In this document: in pieces, positions 45,770 through 56,655 of the stretch
Position numbering within the stretch: position 1 is the stretch's first letter
Layout of the letters: the number at the start of each line of letters is the position of its first letter
Assembly: GCA_950295325.1 (NCBI GenBank)
Contig: OX485809.1
Span: 9,300,001-9,364,000 of the forward strand
Origin: Polytrichum commune
Taxonomy: Eukaryota > Streptophyta > Polytrichopsida > Polytrichales > Polytrichaceae
Length of the DNA: 64,000 nt
Direction: 5' to 3'
Program-made: the position numbers and the translations under genes
Notes under the pieces: model-generated
What the model saw: the letters and a program-made list of their open reading frames with translations, nothing else
What the model was told of the DNA's origin: nothing
The model's database searches: none

Positions 45770-48290
45770 TACGAGTAGAACGGTGCCACCAACACACTCC
45801 AAAATGTTTAACTCTAAATTCTTAAATTTGTGCATAGTAGAATAATACAGACTTGGTGAACACATATAAGATTAAAAATTGCACATTCGAACTTACCTAA
45901 AACATCGCTTACACTTTAGGTCAAAATCTTCTGCTCAGGTCTACTTGCTTCTCTTCTTTGTCACCGCTCTTCTTCAATGTTTGTCTACACCGGCGCATGC
46001 AGTCTCTCGTTTTAGTGATCTACGATGTCAACATTGTTTTCGTTCGTACCCACTCACTCCTTGATTTAATTGTTATATATCAAAAGTTTAGGGTCTTTCA
46101 TTAATACTAAATCATCTAACTTCTTGCCGTGGATTTTTGTTGTTTCAGCTCTATCATCTTGTTACGCATTCTCTTACAAATGCACTTCAACAAACAACTC
46201 CAATGTCTTCATTTGCTGCTCATCTAACTTTCGACTCTACCTTTGACTTTTATAAGCGCTTGAATTCTAAATTTCATATCAAGATCTCATTAGTATCACA
46301 TTACACACTTACTCTCAACCAAACTCAAAGTATACTTCAATTTAGCACTTTCATTGAGGTAAGTACCTACTTCTTGAATTGCCTTCAAATTCATATCTAG
46401 ATCTAGATCTAGATCTAAATCCGTTTATCTAGAAAATTTTTATTTTTTATTTACTAGAAAAGAACATCATTTACTTATTATATGTAGTTTGCAATCTGGA
46501 ATTTTAGTTATAAATACCTCTTCCTCATTTTAAAACCTTCAAAATCAATATTTCTCATCTCCAATTTTAAAACTCTATTTCTAATCTTAACTTAATATGT
46601 TTCTACTAGTGTTTTTTTTTTTTTCAAAATTTCAAAATTATATTTGTGGAGGATGAGGCACATGCCTCACTCCTTTGTTTGACATTATTGATTTTATAAT
46701 TTTAAATATAAGGTGACAGAATTATGTCGTTATTTTCTTTGGATTCATTAACTTCAATGTTATTGCATGTGATGTGCCACTTAGTTTCAATTTATTTTCA
46801 TGTTTTTAACCAAAGGGTGAGATGCATGTGTTGCACTTCTCATTCAAAACAATAATTTATAAGCTATGCACGAAGGGATGTGTTTTACTCCTTTGATTTA
46901 CTTTGATTTACTTCGAATTCATAACTTAAAATAATTTGACTAAAAAGGTGAAACACAATATAAACATGATGGTCATATAGTATACAAGGCTTGTTTTGGA
47001 ATTATTTGAAACTAATAATATTTGAAAGAATTTAAGCCAAAGGATAAATTTATTGCATATTCACTTCAAATTTTGAAAATAAAATACTTAAAAATAATCC
47101 CCCAAAAAATGCACATGCTTATGTGCGCTTTTAATGAAACCCGGGTTTATTACTATCTATGAAATGTAAGCTTATCATGGAACCTTATTATCCTCTTTTA
47201 TAAGACACGTTTAGGAAACGAGTAAAATTTCATGGTGACAAGGTGTGTGTATGGGACGCTATTGGGGATTGAGGATGATGGGAAATTGTATGGATGGATA
47301 TGCAAGGCTAAATAGGGCGAATGGATGAGCACTCTTGTAGGTATGATCAAAGAAAGATCACAAAGTAAAGATCACAATGTAAAATGATAAAGTGAATGAG
47401 CAATGTACGTAGAAGTTTCTATATATAGTGATGTTTTACACTTCTTAAATTATCCCTCGACCATTATGTATATGTAGAACTCGGGGAAAGAAAACACATG
47501 TTATTTTTGGTGTGAACCTTTAGATTAATAAATAATTGGTTATCCAAGTGATAAGTTCATAACATTATTCATCTGCATGGTAGCGTCCCATTCCATATTT
47601 AGCAGTTGACATGGGCCTCCACTACCTTACCTTCATGAAAAGAAATTTAAAGAATAAGAATTTTTTTGATGTTGATACGAATAATGAATAGTGTTAGGTT
47701 GAATAGTGCGAATATTGTGAATAGTGTCGATATTTTCAATGGTAGTCCTACTATGAATATTATTCTCATGGAATAACACTAGGATGAAGAGTGTTTCTTG
47801 CAAATATTCCTACGATGATCAATAAATCATGCACATAGTGCCGGGAGTATAACTCCACCCAAATTGTCATATTCAACGTGAATGTATGAATAGTGACCGA
47901 ACATTATTTCTTTGTTTAGGGACCCTGTTCCAAGATCATAGAACCAATCCACATGATCAATATAATGTTATGTTTGGGTTAAGATGATTATGATTTGTGA
48001 ACAAATTGACGTGCTTGTATAAAAATATGTTACAATTTGAAATTTTGTAAATTAGACATTTGGGATCCAAATGTTGCATTATCGAAGTTTCACTAGGTCT
48101 CACAACTTGAGCCATCACATACATGTCCATAAGGGGAACATACATGTATACACAAAACAAAACATATGTGTATAAACAAAACAAAGTCATAGACATAATG
48201 GAAGGTCCATTTCTAGTGGCTCCTAGTGTTTGCTTAGTTGTATCCAAACCTTTCTAGTCCTAACAATTTCCACCTACCAATTATCACCAC
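45770..48290. other. AT-rich DNA without a recognisable gene
   Basis: A short TCTAGA-type hexamer run lies at about 46396-46416. Between 47690 and 47890 the word GAATAGTG recurs several times. The 87- and 96-codon frames here have no known domain. Confidence 0.45.
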
Positions 48291-48299
48291 ATGCCACCC

Positions 48300-48885
48300 C
48301 TAAACCGTGATCTATATAGGTGTGATTGTGGAGAATACCCGAAGCATTAGGTGGACTCTCCAAATGAGTGCGGTCACATATGTCATTGGGATCAAGTGGT
48401 TATATTTCATGATTTATGTCGAATATGTTTAGTGTGCTTATAATCCTCCAAACGAGTGGGTGACATTGCAAACAACGTAAATGGTAATTTATCATGTCTA
48501 TTTTGAAAGTTTCAAGGGCCTAGACAAGTTGCTTAGTTTGATGCACACCAATGATCATGATGGTGTCATATCACACATATAGAAGATTATTTACAATGAT
48601 GGCTTGCACACTATTTTATCCTATTTTGAACACTACCATATATCATGTGGTACGTATTCGGGTACACACCATTTTTGTAAGAAAAGTAAGTGTTGATTTT
48701 TCATAATGGTTGTGGGCCAAATTCATCTTAAAATGTGGATTCAAGTGTAGTGCACACTATTTGAGATAAAAAGGTGTTGTATCGATGTAGCAAACATGAT
48801 GTACCCAATTCAAATGCTTGGAGCTTCGTGGCGTCTACGTAAACTCGTCAATTATGGGTGAAGGAGCTACTGTAAAAATCAACCA
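48300..48885 (-). pseudogene. Ty1/copia reverse transcriptase relic
   Basis: Read on the minus strand, fragments follow the order of the copia reverse transcriptase. An HLNWVHHV-like stretch (about 48825-48800) is followed by LK-stop-CALHLN, where the family has LKQAPRAW (about 48760). Next comes EKSTLTFLTKM (about 48700), then LLYV-stop-YDTIMIIG (about 48595-48555) at the YVDD catalytic motif, and a PLDPND word (about 48390) at the usual STPLDPN position. At least five stops interrupt the frame, and the catalytic YVDD reads YV-stop-Y-D. No LTRs are seen. The assignment is by motif order, as individual matches are weak. Confidence 0.5.
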
Positions 48886-48889
48886 ATTA

Positions 48890-51685
48890 TAGGGTTGGTA
48901 AACGATTCATTCCAACTGTATCCCACTAGACTAATTTGAGGCCTTTTAGACCATTTGGATTGTATTGTCTAAACATAGAGTAAGGTAAGCGTACCAACAA
49001 CCGATGAAACAAGCAATCATCAAATTTTGTATTATGAATAAAGTCCAATTTATATCCAGTTTGTTTTCTTTGCAAGACCGAGAGGATTGCAATGCGCTAA
49101 AGACCACATGTATTAAGACTAATAATACTTTAAACCCTTGATGACCACACGTATTAAGACTAATAATACTTTAAACCCTTGATGACCACACGTACATAGT
49201 ATCAATGTGATTGTATGCATTAAGGGTTTGAAGTTTTGTAGGCAATGTAAATCCAACACCTATATTTTCAAACGTATCTGTTGAACAAGCTCTCTAGATG
49301 TTGGTTTTGGGTATATTAATTTTTATATATGCATGCTATAGAACAACCGATTGTTATGTTTGTCACCTTCCCAAGAACAAATTTACGTAAAAATCACAAG
49401 ATTCTAGCCACTTCTTGGATGCGCATGAAAGCCTCACAAAAGCTTGAAACATCACCGTATGATGCCTTGATTTTCAACACCATCATGTGGCTAGCGGAGA
49501 AGGTTTATTAAGTGGCGTGGGAAGCTTTGCGTGACTACGGTGTCGCATTGAGTGGCAAAGAATCTTGAAGGATTTGGAAGAAATCTCCCCAAATGTGGCC
49601 TATCATGATTACCCGGGCGTGTTTGACTCAATTTGGTGTAGCAAAGGTCTCATTGTCACTCAAGATAGTTTTGATGGTTGCTTGGGAAGTTACACCTACC
49701 GTGAGGATCGTCACTTGATTTCCTTGAGGGACCATTGTGGGGTCCTTTTGGTTGTTTTAAACTCTTCTTGCAATTGAATGTTCAATTTGGACCCAAAATA
49801 GATGAATCAAATCATCACCTCGCTACGGATCACAAGACTTTGAAGTCTTCAAGAGGACATGATGATCTTTCACATGCACAACACTTGAAGTATGTGTCTT
49901 GTGTTTTGATACCAAACTGGCCTAGATATTGTTAGTTATAGTATATGGGTGTTTCTACTTTCCTCCATTTATATGGTGGATTTTTTTTGGCCCTTGTTGT
50001 GATTGGTACGAGTGTGCATTTTATAGACATGATCTAGGAGCACTTGAGATATATATATATATAGGCAAAATACGCGATTGATGTTCAACTAACTGGATTA
50101 GCTGACTAGAGGTGTGCAAATAGGTCCACAAAAAGAGGATGCATGTCATTTTATTTGGCCTTGACCCTTAACTTCCCACGCCCAATTTCTCTCAAATTTG
50201 TCCAAAAAATGTGACCTCAATTTTATTGACTGTAGTTGAAGATCTATAGATGTTTGCAAGTTAGAGGTGACTACTATCAATCCAAATTTGAAACGTTGAA
50301 ATTTTGTTATGTAGGACATTACAATAAGAATGTCAATAATGCTCTTGAAGGGCAACATTTTAGAAATTATATTAGGGTTGATTTCTCGATCGAACCTCCA
50401 CTCAAATCATCACCAAATGACAAAATGTTGCCTTCATTTAAAAGAGAGGCAATATACTTACTCAAATCAACCCACAAAGTTCTTGAAATCATTATTTTGT
50501 GATTTTTGAGGAAGCTTTGAAATTTGAGGCAATAGTGTCACAAATGCGCACCTTCCATATGAATTTACACCCACCAACACATGCCCAACTACATCCTCCA
50601 ATGGTAGATGTTTGGGAAACAATGCAATTGAGTGGCGTGCAATTTTTCAAATTAATTGGGAACTATTTGCACACAAGGATAAATTTAAAAAAAAAAAAAA
50701 CATGTTTAGGAAATGTTGCCCCTACACTATAGAGGTGACAAATGTCAAGTAGGCATTTGTGGAATGGTTCCACCACAAACCAATTCAGAGCACACTCCCA
50801 TATTTTAATTACTTAACAAATAATTAATATTGTTGAGTCAAAATTATCCACGTGGCAAGACATAATAAACCTAAACATGGACAAAAGGAGTAGTTGAAAC
50901 AATTCATAACCCATTTGAACTGGTGTCAAAGGGGTCATAACGAATTGCTCAATGACCAGATTATGGTTCCATGGAATATTAGGGATCAATCTTGAACTTG
51001 AGTTGGAAGGGCAACCCTTATATTCATTTGTCTATTTTTAATATTTGTTGGGTGCAAATCAATCAATAAATGCAAGAGAATCAACCCTTCGCTTTTGAAG
51101 GAAATTTGTGTGGAACCTTTGCCTTCTTTCATGACATGAAGAAATCGCCCTTTTGAATCTTGGGTTTGGTTTTAGGCATGGGAAAGGACAAAGGTTTCCT
51201 CAACAATGGTCTTTAGAGCATCTCCCGAAGGCTCATGCGCCTTCAAATTGGACATGGTGATGGAACATGAGCTAACCCTAGACTTGCAATATGGCACACC
51301 TGAAGTGGAGACCAAAGAATACCTTGACCCATAGATGTCATTGGGGACATAATGTGTCCTTGCTTTGGTCACTGCCATAATCACATCAATGTTGAATTCC
51401 TTCCTTTGTGGGTGTGACAAAATATAGCTACCTACGATTGATATCATTGTGAAATTGAAAATTGTAAGGGCACCCAAATTTGAAGATTATGTGGGCATGC
51501 AAGTTTGGAGCACATCATAGTTATTTGTAAAGTGTAGGAGTTGAGACCAGGGATTAAGTTCTAAACCTTGAGAAAACCTTGTGTTAATTTATGAGAATTA
51601 ACACAAAAGTTATCCAAGTTTTTTTGGTGCTAAAATTATCAAACAAAAAGAGTAGTGTTGGGCTATTGAATTTTGGTTTTCTAAT
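48890..51685. other. AT-rich DNA without a confident gene
   Basis: Several adjacent plus-strand frames between 49329 and 50732 (60-88 codons) look somewhat protein-like but switch frame and contain stops. I recognise no family, so I do not call them. A 41-bp tandem duplication lies at 49102-49183 and a TA run at about 50049-50062. Confidence 0.4.
49102..49183. repeat. 41-bp tandem duplication
   Basis: Two copies of GACCACAYGTATTAAGACTA plus the following block ending CCCTTGAT, differing at one base. Confidence 0.9.
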
Positions 51686-51690
51686 ACCCT

Positions 51691-51760
51691 GCCCACACCT
51701 GCTGGTGGTGGGCAGCAGTGAACGGAGTTCGCCCGTTCGTTGCCACCAGTAGGCGTGGGC
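51691..51760. repeat. Hairpin 1 of a GCCCACAC...CTGGTGG family
   Basis: The left arm GCCCACACCTGCTGGTGG pairs with a right arm whose reverse complement is GCCCACGCCTACTGGTGG. The loop also contains the inverted pair AACGGAGTTCG / CGCCCGTTCG in part. Confidence 0.7.
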
Positions 51761-51879
51761 GTCTACACTATGTCGCGGCCTTCCCACCAACAAGTATGTG
51801 ATTTTTTTTGCCCCAAGAATCTTCGCGAAAATTTCTTTACCCACTTTGACTAGTAAAACTTGAGAAAAACGTGAAATCC

Positions 51880-52110
51880 TTCGGACCTAGTGACCGGGAG
51901 ATTTTTGGGCATAATCGATTGAGACCCTATTATATGCAAGTCCAATCGGTTACACATTGACATCCTCCGGTTTTCCTGGGATAAATCAAGGTATATTTTA
52001 TAAATTCCTCTAAAATGATTGGTAATTTTTTCAATCTTGAACTTCAACCGGTTATTTCTGAAACTCAACCGGTTCATCTGCAACTAACTGCCGGTTCTCC
52101 CCGATCATAG
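51880..52110 (-). repeat. Dispersed CCGGTT-type repeat, copy D
   Basis: On the minus strand it has AACCGGTTGAGTTTCAGAAA, then AACCGGTTGAAGTTCAAG, and closes with ATCGATTATGCCCAAAAATC. It lies between two hairpins of the GCCCACAC family. Confidence 0.7.
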
Positions 52111-52154
52111 TTCAGACCTTGGACAACTAACCAACTAATTCAACTATTATAGGC

Positions 52155-52225
52155 CCCGCACACATACTAGTGGTGGGCGGCAGTGAATGGGCGAACACCG
52201 TTCGCTGCCACCAGTATGTGTGGGC
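52155..52225. repeat. Hairpin 2 of the GCCCACAC...CTGGTGG family
   Basis: The arms GCACACATACTAGTGG and CCACCAGTATGTGTGGGC pair across a GAATGGGCGAAC / GTTCG-containing centre. It is closely related to hairpin 1, in inverted order relative to it. Confidence 0.7.
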
Positions 52226-52346
52226 ATGTCTTTGTTTTATCTTAACTCTGGCCTCCTATCACTTTTGCATCTCAACTTTGATTCTCAAACATCAATTGAC
52301 AATTTTGAGTTCATCCATTTGCCAAAACCCTACCTTCTCTTATGAT

Positions 52347-52769
52347 GAAATATTGTCTTGGGATGATTGAAATTTGGATGAAAGTTCACTTGGTAAGTGA
52401 TAGTAATTGCAACACTATGAATCTATATTCCCCTATAAAAATAACAAGGAATGACCCATAATGTTGGGTTGACATATAGTGTTGGTAACAAGTAACCGCA
52501 GTTTACAATTAGTATTTGGCTAAAAAATGATACTCTTAGTTAAATGTTGTAGCAATATGTAACTCCAAATGGTAACCCACACATATTAGACAAAATAGTG
52601 TAATTGTAAACCGCCCATGTAGTTTCACTGACACTAAGTGTAAACCAAACATCATTTGTTATTCCTTCTAAAAAAGGAAATTAGACATTATAGGTTTACA
52701 TTGTTGCAATTATTGCCACTTATTAGGTGAATTTTCATCCAAATCTCAATCATCCATGACAACATTTCT
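52347..52769. mobile_element. Inverted-repeat element of about 420 bp
   Basis: The left arm (GATGATTGAAATTTGGATGA and on through AATTGCAACA, about 52347-52415) pairs with the right arm (about 52690-52769) over roughly 80 bp with scattered mismatches. The centre holds the words GTAAACC and GTTTAC several times. Ends and target duplication are not clear. MITE-like; class unknown. Confidence 0.6.
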
Positions 52770-53019
52770 TAATATGAATTTTAGGATGCAGAATATACCA
52801 AAGGTGGATGAACCAAAAGTAGCTTGTGGTGGTGATATTTGCACTAAACTTATTCATACGAAGTGTCAATAAAAAAAGTTACCACATGTGACATAAAATA
52901 CCATATGATACTAAAATAAAATATTTAGTAGTAGTTGAGATATACTTTTAGTTTTAAAATGTCACTTCATTTTAGGAAAAATGAACCAAGTTCGTTTCAT
53001 TGTCAAAAACAGACAAGAT

Positions 53020-53205
53020 AATTCGGGCCAACCAGTTACATGTTGACATCCTCCGGTTTTCCTTTATTAAGTTGGGGTATATTCTATAAATTCTTGTAAC
53101 ATGCTCGGTAATTTTCATGCAGTCTTGAACTTCCACCAGTTATTTCTCAAAATCATCCAGTAGTTTTATAACTAACTACCGGTTCTCCCCAATCGTAGTT
53201 CACGA
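53020..53205 (-). repeat. Dispersed CCGGTT-type repeat, copy E
   Basis: On the minus strand it has the order GAACCGGTAGTTAGTT, a GGTGGAAGTTCAAGACTG block, GGAAAACCGGAGGATGTCAA and TGTAACTGG, the same order as copy D. Like D it is followed on the plus side by a hairpin-rich GC segment. Confidence 0.65.
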
Positions 53206-53325
53206 AACCTAATAGTCCAAAAAATTTATCGTATGCTAGGTCGACATTCACAGTGAACGGGCAAGTTGGGTGTTCGTTGCGCCCAGTCGCTGCCGTTACA
53301 TAAATTTATATGAAAAGTGGCCCCC

Positions 53326-53366
53326 TGTTGGTGGGAGCGTGCGACTGGCCCTCCCACCAGCATGTG
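53326..53366. repeat. Hairpin 3, related GC-rich stem
   Basis: GTTGGTGGGAG pairs with CTCCCACCAGC, followed by ATGTGTGGG as in hairpin 2. Confidence 0.5.
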
Positions 53367-53379
53367 TGGGTGGCCTATA

Positions 53380-54001
53380 ACTCAAGCTACTAAGATGGGT
53401 GGACCAAGCTAGTCTTGCATAGGCCAATCCAAGATATAGGACGGCAGGTACCCTTTTAATGTCCTAAAATTCTCTTAAAGTTTGAGAGGACAAAAGAGGA
53501 ATTCCCAAAAGTTTCACCCACTTTTCCAAATACGCTTCAAATGTACGACAAGACAACAAACTCTTAATAGAAAGTCTTTTGAAAGAGGGATCAAACCCAC
53601 GGTTTTTTCTTTCTTTGAGAAACTTGACGTATAACTCTATTCACTAAAAAACGTTTTTTGATACATTGACGTACAAGTAGAAGCCTTTGAAGCATGGATG
53701 TTGGTCAAGTATATCACAAGGTGATATCTCATAGGGATTTGGAGTTCATTTGAAGTTAACATTTAATAAATAAATAAATAAATAAATATCTCGAGATTCT
53801 ACAATTTCCATACAAATTTTTCAATATTCTAATGGTTTGTACAAAATGGCTCTTGTAAAGTTAGCATGCCCTGAGATATTCAATATGTGATCAGGGGTTG
53901 TCCTCGGCTTGGGGGGTCTGGTGGGTTGTCCTTGGTGGGAGTCGGTTGGTAGTTCTTTTCACGTGACAGTGTATCGCGCCCGAGGGTCCCCACATCCCCT
54001 T
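53380..54001. other. Spacer next to the methyltransferase element
   Basis: No gene. An AAAT tetranucleotide run lies at about 53763-53786. The segment 53890-54000 is GC-rich with repeated GGTTGTCC words and may be the outermost part of the neighbouring element. Confidence 0.4.
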
Positions 54002-54106
54002 TGTCGTGTAAACTAAGATCATTAAACACAACAGATCGAGTGTCGTTGTCAACATCAATTAGCAAAATAAAATAGCAAACTAAAATGCTAAACAACCACC
54101 TCTTCA
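54002..54106 (-). repeat. 105-bp direct repeat, outer copy (R2)
   Basis: On the minus strand it begins TGAAGAGGTGG and ends ACACGACA, so it has TG..CA ends. It differs by one base from 54543-54647; the two are 436 bp apart. Beyond it the sequence no longer resembles the inverted copy at 63.5-64 kb that can be compared. Confidence 0.8.
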
Positions 54107-54205
54107 AGATGAGGGTTTCTCTCTCCAAGCTGAAGAAACTAAAATGTCTCCTTACAAAGCTTAAGAAACTCTAAAATTCACACACAAGAGTCAAACTATC
54201 TCTCA

Positions 54206-55168
54206 CTCCACGAAGGGAGAATCCAAGAGTGCAAGTGGTGGAGAAAGAATGCAAAGGCTTTACTCATAATCTACTACACCATAGCCATGAGAAAGCAACA
54301 ACAAGCTCTCTCTCTCTCAAAACACACTCACAAGACTTGACTTGACAACAATGACAAGTCAAGAGGCCTTCCTCTCCATACAACCCCAATCCTATGTGGA
54401 GTTCATCCATGGAGTGGATGAACAACTAACTAGGACTCCCAACGGAGTCCGTTACTCATCCCAACACACATGGACTCCTAGTGGAGTCCATTTACTCCTA
54501 AATTGACGTGACTTAGCCTCCGATGTCACCTCATGTGACAACTGTCGTGTAAACTAAGATCGTTAAACACAACAGATCGAGTGTCGTTGTCAACATCAAT
54601 TAGCAAAATAAAATAGCAAACTAAAATGCTAAACAACCACCTCTTCAAGTGTCCCCACTAGCAGATAAGGAGCCCCTCCAATCGGCTAGGAACAAACACA
54701 CTCATCGATAGAGTTGTTGAACATGATGAAGTTGTTGCTACATCTATACATATTTAATTGGGTAGTAGTAATCGAAGGAATTAAACTCGTAATTGACAAA
54801 GTAATCCAAGAACTGTAGGCTGGGTACAATGTGAGCCCCATCCTTAATCGCCTTCAACAATTAATGTTGAATTCTTGGATAACTCTTTCAATGTGGTCTT
54901 AATTCCATAAAATTTCCAACCAACTAAATAACAACTTCACCACTAAAACATGTGGTAAACATCCACAAAATTCTCAATCATGACCATTAACGGCCACGGA
55001 ATGAGAGGCTTTCCGACAACGAGGATAAACCCAATTGCCAGAAGGAAGAGTAAAAAGGGGAGGTGTCAAACATGCCATGTGCCATCCACTTTGACATTGG
55101 TCGTACAATAACATTGTTGCAGCTCCTTTCTTCTCTCCACAAACATAACAAGGCAAACCCTGTGGTAC
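54206..55168 (-). repeat. Inverted arm, left (about 960 bp)
   Basis: Its reverse complement aligns with 63033-64000 almost without gaps and with only scattered, mostly transition, differences. It contains the PHD-coding end, the non-coding 3' region and the inner 105-bp repeat. It includes two short GGACTCC-nnnn-GGAGTCC hairpins. Confidence 0.9.
54543..54647 (-). repeat. 105-bp direct repeat, inner copy (R1)
   Basis: Same TG..CA-bordered sequence as 54002-54106. The inverted copy of the element has it at about 63554-63658. It could mark the start of the 3' LTR, since GTGGGGACAC stands just before it, or be a duplication inside the LTR. Confidence 0.8.
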
Positions 55169-55357
55169 AACCGCCAACTCGGGATGCACAGAGCCGTCGA
55201 TGGGAAGGTGACATGGAGCACAATTCTTTGAATGCTCACGACATTCCCGTCCATCCTTGCCTTCAAGCAATAATATACCACTTGGCAAGACATTTTTTAC
55301 CCGCAAAATCGTGCGCCCAGCCTTGACATCCAATGTCGTAGGCGCCTCCCGTTGCAA
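54974..55357 (-). pseudogene. C-terminal part of the polyprotein: linker and eroded PHD finger
   Basis: The frame is shifted by one base from the integrase frame. About 60 residues continuing the integrase C-terminal region (APTTLDVKAGRTI onward) lead into a PHD finger starting GLPCYVCGEKKGA. PHD fingers bind two zinc ions with a C4-H-C3 pattern and usually read histone H3 tails. Here the third cysteine (LLYDQC) and the seventh (WVYPRC) are Tyr, so one ligand of each zinc site is lost and the finger should not fold. The inverted copy at 63036-63228 keeps both as Cys. The protein ends SHSVAVNGHD in both copies, so this is the true C-terminus. The separate start Met shown by the frame is incidental. 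Confidence 0.85.
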
Positions 55358-56172
55358 GTAAACATAATCCCCTTGGAAAATCTACGAACCTGAGGTCGAT
55401 AAGCTCCACTGCGGATCCGGGCATACCGTAATGTATCACGATGTTGAGCAATATTCAAGTTCTCCATAGCCATAGGCATGGCCTTTTGGAAGAACGTTGC
55501 TTGGTCATGAAGACATTGAGCCCAAACATCTGGATCATCCAAGTTTACCACGGGAGCCAATTTCTCTCGCACTGAGCTAGGTAAAATTGGTTCCCGTCCA
55601 TACAAGAGTTGGTAAGGACTATAGGATGCCAAAGATGTTTGCTTGCTGAAACGATAACCCATTGCTATCCATGGTAACATCAAGTCCCAATCGCGATGGT
55701 TGCCATGAAGCAATCCATACTTCCGCAAACCGCGCTTAACCGTCTGAACAACTCGTTCAACTAAGCCATCTGCCTCAGGGTGATCTCTGGAAGTTGTCCG
55801 ATGATCAATCAAAGCCTTGGTACACAAAGCCTCGAAAGATCCAAGGAATTCTCTCCCTTGACCCGTCAACACCTCTGCAGGTGCTCCAAATCGTGCCAAA
55901 ACTCGATCAAGACATGCCATAGCCGCCAATTCTGAGGAATTTTGGGGAAGAGCCACGAGTTCAATCCACTTACTAAAATGCTCCACCATCACAAACACAT
56001 ACTTGGAACCACGTGGAGTGATAGTAAGCGGTCTGGCAAAATCCAAAGACCAACGATATCCCAAGCCCATAATATGTAAAGGCTGAAGTTGAGGTGACAA
56101 AGTATTAAAACTTGACCTGACCCGGTCACATACTTCACACCGAGAAACATAAGTGGCAACCTTTTGATACAT
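55297..56172 (-). pseudogene. Integrase segment, catalytically altered
   Basis: The frame continues the polyprotein after the TAA at 56190-56188. The CxxC of the zinc finger (CEVC, residues 12-15) pairs with an HEELGH motif before the stop. The DDE core has the first Asp in SLDFARPL (residue 44) and the Glu in GLVERVVQ (residue 140), but the second Asp is Gly (LTGQGREF, residue 104, codon 55863-55861). The residue 104 to 140 spacing is the expected 35. Without that Asp the enzyme cannot join cDNA to the chromosome. The GYRFSKQTSLASYSPYQLLY stretch is the usual post-core region. The frame then leaves the correct reading at a run of four Cs (55369-55372) and ends in unrelated residues. Confidence 0.88.
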
Positions 56173-56187
56173 ACCAGTCCACCAATA

Positions 56188-56646
56188 TTAGTTGCGCAAC
56201 ATAGAGTGCGTCCTTCGCACTCCAAAATGTCCAAGCTCCTCGTGCACTTGCCGCACCAAAGAATTTCTTTGATCTGGCCTTGGAACGATGCATCTCGTTC
56301 CGTTCGGCCACACACGAAATAACAAGCTGTTTGTCCAACGAAACCTTGTTATCCGGTGACTAACTCTATCTCGCTCCATAGCAGATAGTCCAAGAGGAAA
56401 TATCCCGTGTTGAAGTTTGTGCAAGACCGCCTGGTCTTCCCACACATCACTAACAACGAGAGATTTATCAACCTCCTCATCTTGTTCTTCTACAAGGATC
56501 TCAGCAGCCAATCCCGACATCATTGTGAGATATGTGGCAGCATGCCAACCCGGAACTGCCTCACGATCACAATTTCCATGCCACCTGGCTCCAGTTAAAT
56601 CCTCATCTGAAGGACTTGGATTGCGAGACAATCCGTCTGCATCCAA
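56188..56646 (-). pseudogene. RNase H to integrase linker with HH of the integrase zinc finger
   Basis: Same frame as its neighbours, bounded by TGA (56658-56656) upstream and TAA (56190-56188) downstream. It starts with DADGLSRNP, the conserved word that ends the RNase H/connection region, and finishes with VHEELGHFGVRRTHSMLRN, the histidine half of the HHCC finger. The 5' stop stands where the family normally has a Gly or Lys codon, and the 3' stop is one C-to-T change from CAA. Not a separate gene. Confidence 0.85.
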
Positions 56647-56655
56647 GTTGGCAAT

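Noticed and set aside
49329-49940. Adjacent plus-strand frames with protein-like composition
   Set aside because: They include a stop, change frame near 49565 and match no family I know. They may be an old pseudogene but I cannot support it.
50236-50732. 88- and 77-codon frames in succession
   Set aside because: No recognised motif; a poly-A stretch inside the second suggests non-coding or retrocopied DNA, but there is no parent I can name.
51172-51477. 101-codon minus-strand frame
   Set aside because: A frame this long is expected by chance a few times in 64 kb; no domain, no promoter context.
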